Shown here: positions 31,150 through 32,908 of the stretch, piece by piece
Layout of the letters: each line of letters opens with the position of its first letter
Position numbering within the stretch: the first letter of the stretch is position 1
Origin: Clostridiales bacterium
Lineage (GTDB): Bacteria; Bacillota; Clostridia; Lachnospirales; Lachnospiraceae
DNA length: 32,908 nucleotides
Direction of reading: 5' to 3'
NCBI GenBank assembly: GCA_018374355.1
Contig: JAHAFI010000033.1
Location: forward strand, 1 to 32,908
Made by a program: the position numbers and the translations under genes
Notes under the pieces: model-generated
Databases searched by the model: none
What the model saw: the letters and a program-made list of their open reading frames with translations, nothing else
What the model was told of the DNA's origin: nothing

Positions 31150-32703
31150 CTACCTTTTTGTACTCCATTTGGAGCAGTCCCATACGCTGGTAGCCACATC
31201 CTCATAAAACTCCGGTTCGTGGCATACCATCAAAATGCTTCCTTTATAATTTTTCAGCGCTCTTTTCAGTTCCTCTTTTGCATCCGCATCCAGATGGTTG
31301 GTAGGCTCGTCCAGCACCAGAAGATTCGTCTCCCGGTTGATCAGCTTGCACAGGCGCACCTTTGCCTGTTCCCCGCCGCTTAACACTCTTACCTGACTTT
31401 CGATATGCTTTGTGGTAAGACCGCATTTTGCCAGAGCAGAGCGCACCTCATACTGGGTATAGGACGGAAATTCCTGCCAGATTTCCTCAATACAGGTCTG
31501 GGTATTATCTGTGGAAGATTCCTGTTCGAAATATCCGATATAGAGATAATCCCCTAACTGAGCAAAGCCCTCCAGCGGCTTTATAAGCCCCAGAATGCTT
31601 TTCAGCAATGTGGTTTTTCCGATTCCGTTGGCTCCCGTAAGAACCACCTTCTCCCCTCTCTCCATCTCCAGATTCAGCGGAACGGACAGAGCCTCCTCAT
31701 ATCCGATCACCAGATCCTTCGTACAGAACAACTGCTTTCCGGCGGTTCTTGCCTCACGGAACAAAAACTGCGGTTTCGGTCTCTCCTGCACCAGTTCAAT
31801 TTTTTCCATTTTATCCAGCTTTTTCTGTCTGGACATAGCCATATTTCTGGTGGAAACTCTCGCTTTATTTCTCGCCACAAAATCCTTCAGCTCACTGATT
31901 TCCTGCTGCTGTCTCTTGTAGGCCGCCTCGAGCTGGGCTTTCTTCACCTCATACACTTCCTGAAAATGCTCGTAATCGCCCACATACCGTTCCAGCTTCT
32001 GGTTTTCCATATGATAAATGATATTTACCACGCTGTTTAAAAAGGGAATGTCGTGGGAGATCAGGACAAAGGCATTTTCATACTCTGTCAGATAGCGTTT
32101 CAGCCATTCAATATGCTGGACATCCAGATAGTTGGTAGGCTCGTCCAAAAGCAGAATATCCGGTTTTTCAAGCAGCAGTTTTCCCAGAAGGATTTTTGTT
32201 CTCTGTCCTCCTGACAGCTCCGTTACGTCACTGTCCAGCCCCAACTCAAGAAGCCCCAGCGCTCTCGCCACTTCCTCCACTTTAGAATCAATAACGTAAA
32301 AATCGTGCATGGTGAGAAGGTCCTGAATAGTTCCCAGCTCCTCCATCATCACTTCCATCTCCTCAGCAGATGCCTCTCCCATCCGGTCGCAAATCTGGTT
32401 CATCTTCTCTTCCATCTCAAACAGCCAAGAAAATGCAGAGGAAAGCACATCGCGGATGGTCATCCCTTTTTCCAATGCGGCATGCTGATCCAGATAACCT
32501 ACCCGCACATTTTTTGACCATTCGATTTTTCCCTCGTCCGGCATCATTTTGTCAGTTACTATTTTAAAAAACGTAGACTTTCCTTCTCCATTCGCTCCTA
32601 CCAGACCGATGTGTTCCCCTTTCAGCAGCCGGAAAGACACATCATGAAAGATTGCCCGGTCACCGAATCCATGGGAAAGATGTTCGACGTTTAATATACT
32701 CAT
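31150..32703 (-). CDS. ABC-F family ATPase
   Basis: The 517-residue protein carries two ABC nucleotide-binding domains in tandem and no membrane span. The first has GANGEGKST (36-44), TELSGGQRTKILLGKLL and ILLLDEPTNYLD. The second has GANGIGKTT, VLSGGEQAKVRL and LLVLDEPTNHLD. A charged linker lies between them. ABC-F proteins act on ribosomes as translation factors or give ribosome-targeted antibiotic resistance. The lack of a long C-terminal extension suggests a housekeeping YkpA/EttA-like role, not proven. ATG 32703 has AAGGAG about ten bases upstream. Confidence 0.92.
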   Translation of the reverse strand: MSILNVEHLSHGFGDRAIFHDVSFRLLKGEHIGLVGANGEGKSTFFKIVTDKMMPDEGKIEWSKNVRVGYLDQHAALEKGMTIRDVLSSAFSWLFEMEEKMNQICDRMGEASAEEMEVMMEELGTIQDLLTMHDFYVIDSKVEEVARALGLLELGLDSDVTELSGGQRTKILLGKLLLEKPDILLLDEPTNYLDVQHIEWLKRYLTEYENAFVLISHDIPFLNSVVNIIYHMENQKLERYVGDYEHFQEVYEVKKAQLEAAYKRQQQEISELKDFVARNKARVSTRNMAMSRQKKLDKMEKIELVQERPKPQFLFREARTAGKQLFCTKDLVIGYEEALSVPLNLEMERGEKVVLTGANGIGKTTLLKSILGLIKPLEGFAQLGDYLYIGYFEQESSTDNTQTCIEEIWQEFPSYTQYEVRSALAKCGLTTKHIESQVRVLSGGEQAKVRLCKLINRETNLLVLDEPTNHLDADAKEELKRALKNYKGSILMVCHEPEFYEDVATSVWDCSKWSTKR

Positions 32704-32741
32704 ACTTTTTCTACTCCTTTTCTTTTGAACAGTTACCAATT

Positions 32742-32770
32742 ATTTTACATGACTCCCGACATTCTGGCAA
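32742..32770 (-). promoter_or_regulatory. Promoter of the ABC-F gene
   Basis: Minus strand: TTGCCA (32770-32765), 17 nt, TAAAAT (32747-32742). The leader of about 30 nt then contains GGTAACTGTTC, a string related to one edge of the terminal repeats. Confidence 0.65.
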
Positions 32771-32801
32771 GAATGGAATCTGCTCTTTCCCAAAAAAGGG
32801 T

Positions 32802-32908
32802 GAAAAAAAGTTACTGTTCACTGGTAATATTCCGCGAGGTGTTTTCGCGCAGTTTGCGCGGAAATCCCGAGACATACAGCGCCAAAATGTGATGTAATCA
32901 CATTTTGT
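32802..32908. repeat. Right copy of the 107-bp inverted, hairpin-rich repeat
   Basis: The reverse complement equals positions 3-109 except at three bases. It starts inside a poly-A stretch (32803-32809), continues with GTTACTGTTCACTGG and ends with the hairpin AAAATGTGAT/ATCACATTTT. Both stems are complete. The window ends exactly with the unit, as does the left edge within two bases, which suggests that the sequence block was cut, or its assembly broken, at a dispersed repeat. Confidence 0.9.

Overview
The window reads as low-to-mid GC Firmicutes chromosome, most likely an anaerobic gut Clostridia of the Lachnospiraceae type. The reasons are strong AGGAGG ribosome sites, TTGnnn-17-TATAAT promoters, a 1420-residue 2-hydroxyacyl-CoA dehydratase activase, a siroheme/[4Fe-4S] reductase, a rubrerythrin/rubredoxin operon, a YolD-partnered Y-family polymerase and a type III toxin-antitoxin locus of the CptIN kind. 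I could not run any search; product names rest on family motifs I recognise. I see no rRNA, tRNA, CRISPR array, transposase or integrase.

Layout. (1) Positions 1-4600 are AT-rich and accessory-like: a 107-bp structured repeat at the left edge, a probable small RNA on the minus strand, a type III toxin-antitoxin module (repeat RNA, terminator, ToxN/CptN-like nuclease), a convergent MATE exporter with a possible attenuation leader, a NimA-like flavin protein, an XRE regulator, a tiny gene with its own terminator, and a GNAT acetyltransferase. (2) 4760-10500 is core: tgt (minus) divergent from the giant activase (plus), each with a good promoter. (3) 10506-15552 is a minus-strand run: ZIP metal transporter, hisH, hisF, ung, a MurJ/SpoVB-type flippase and a hot-dog thioesterase. 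(4) 15706-18772 holds a two-component system followed by a small siroheme reductase; 18867-20101 holds two genes of unknown-function families. (5) 20294-21941 is a DNA polymerase Y-YolD pair, convergent with a DUF2284 metal-binding protein. (6) 22710-24403 is an oxidative-stress operon with a long folded leader; it encodes a double-rubredoxin protein and an in-frame ferredoxin-rubrerythrin fusion that carries an internal ribosome site. (7) 24691-26371 is another accessory patch: DUF1801, DUF5655, GNAT, and the tail of a RhuM-like gene. (8) 26630-32703 is minus-strand core: queA, DUF4129-like/DUF58/MoxR, and an ABC-F ATPase. The right edge carries the same 107-bp repeat, inverted.

The main points of interest are these: the matching inverted repeats at the two edges, whose only internal differences fall in hairpin loops; the CptIN-like locus with covarying RNA repeats and a toxin whose tail runs into the neighbouring exporter gene; the leader peptide with alternative hairpins before the MATE gene; the ferredoxin-rubrerythrin fusion with two possible starts; and the RhuM remnant joined in frame to a GNAT gene.
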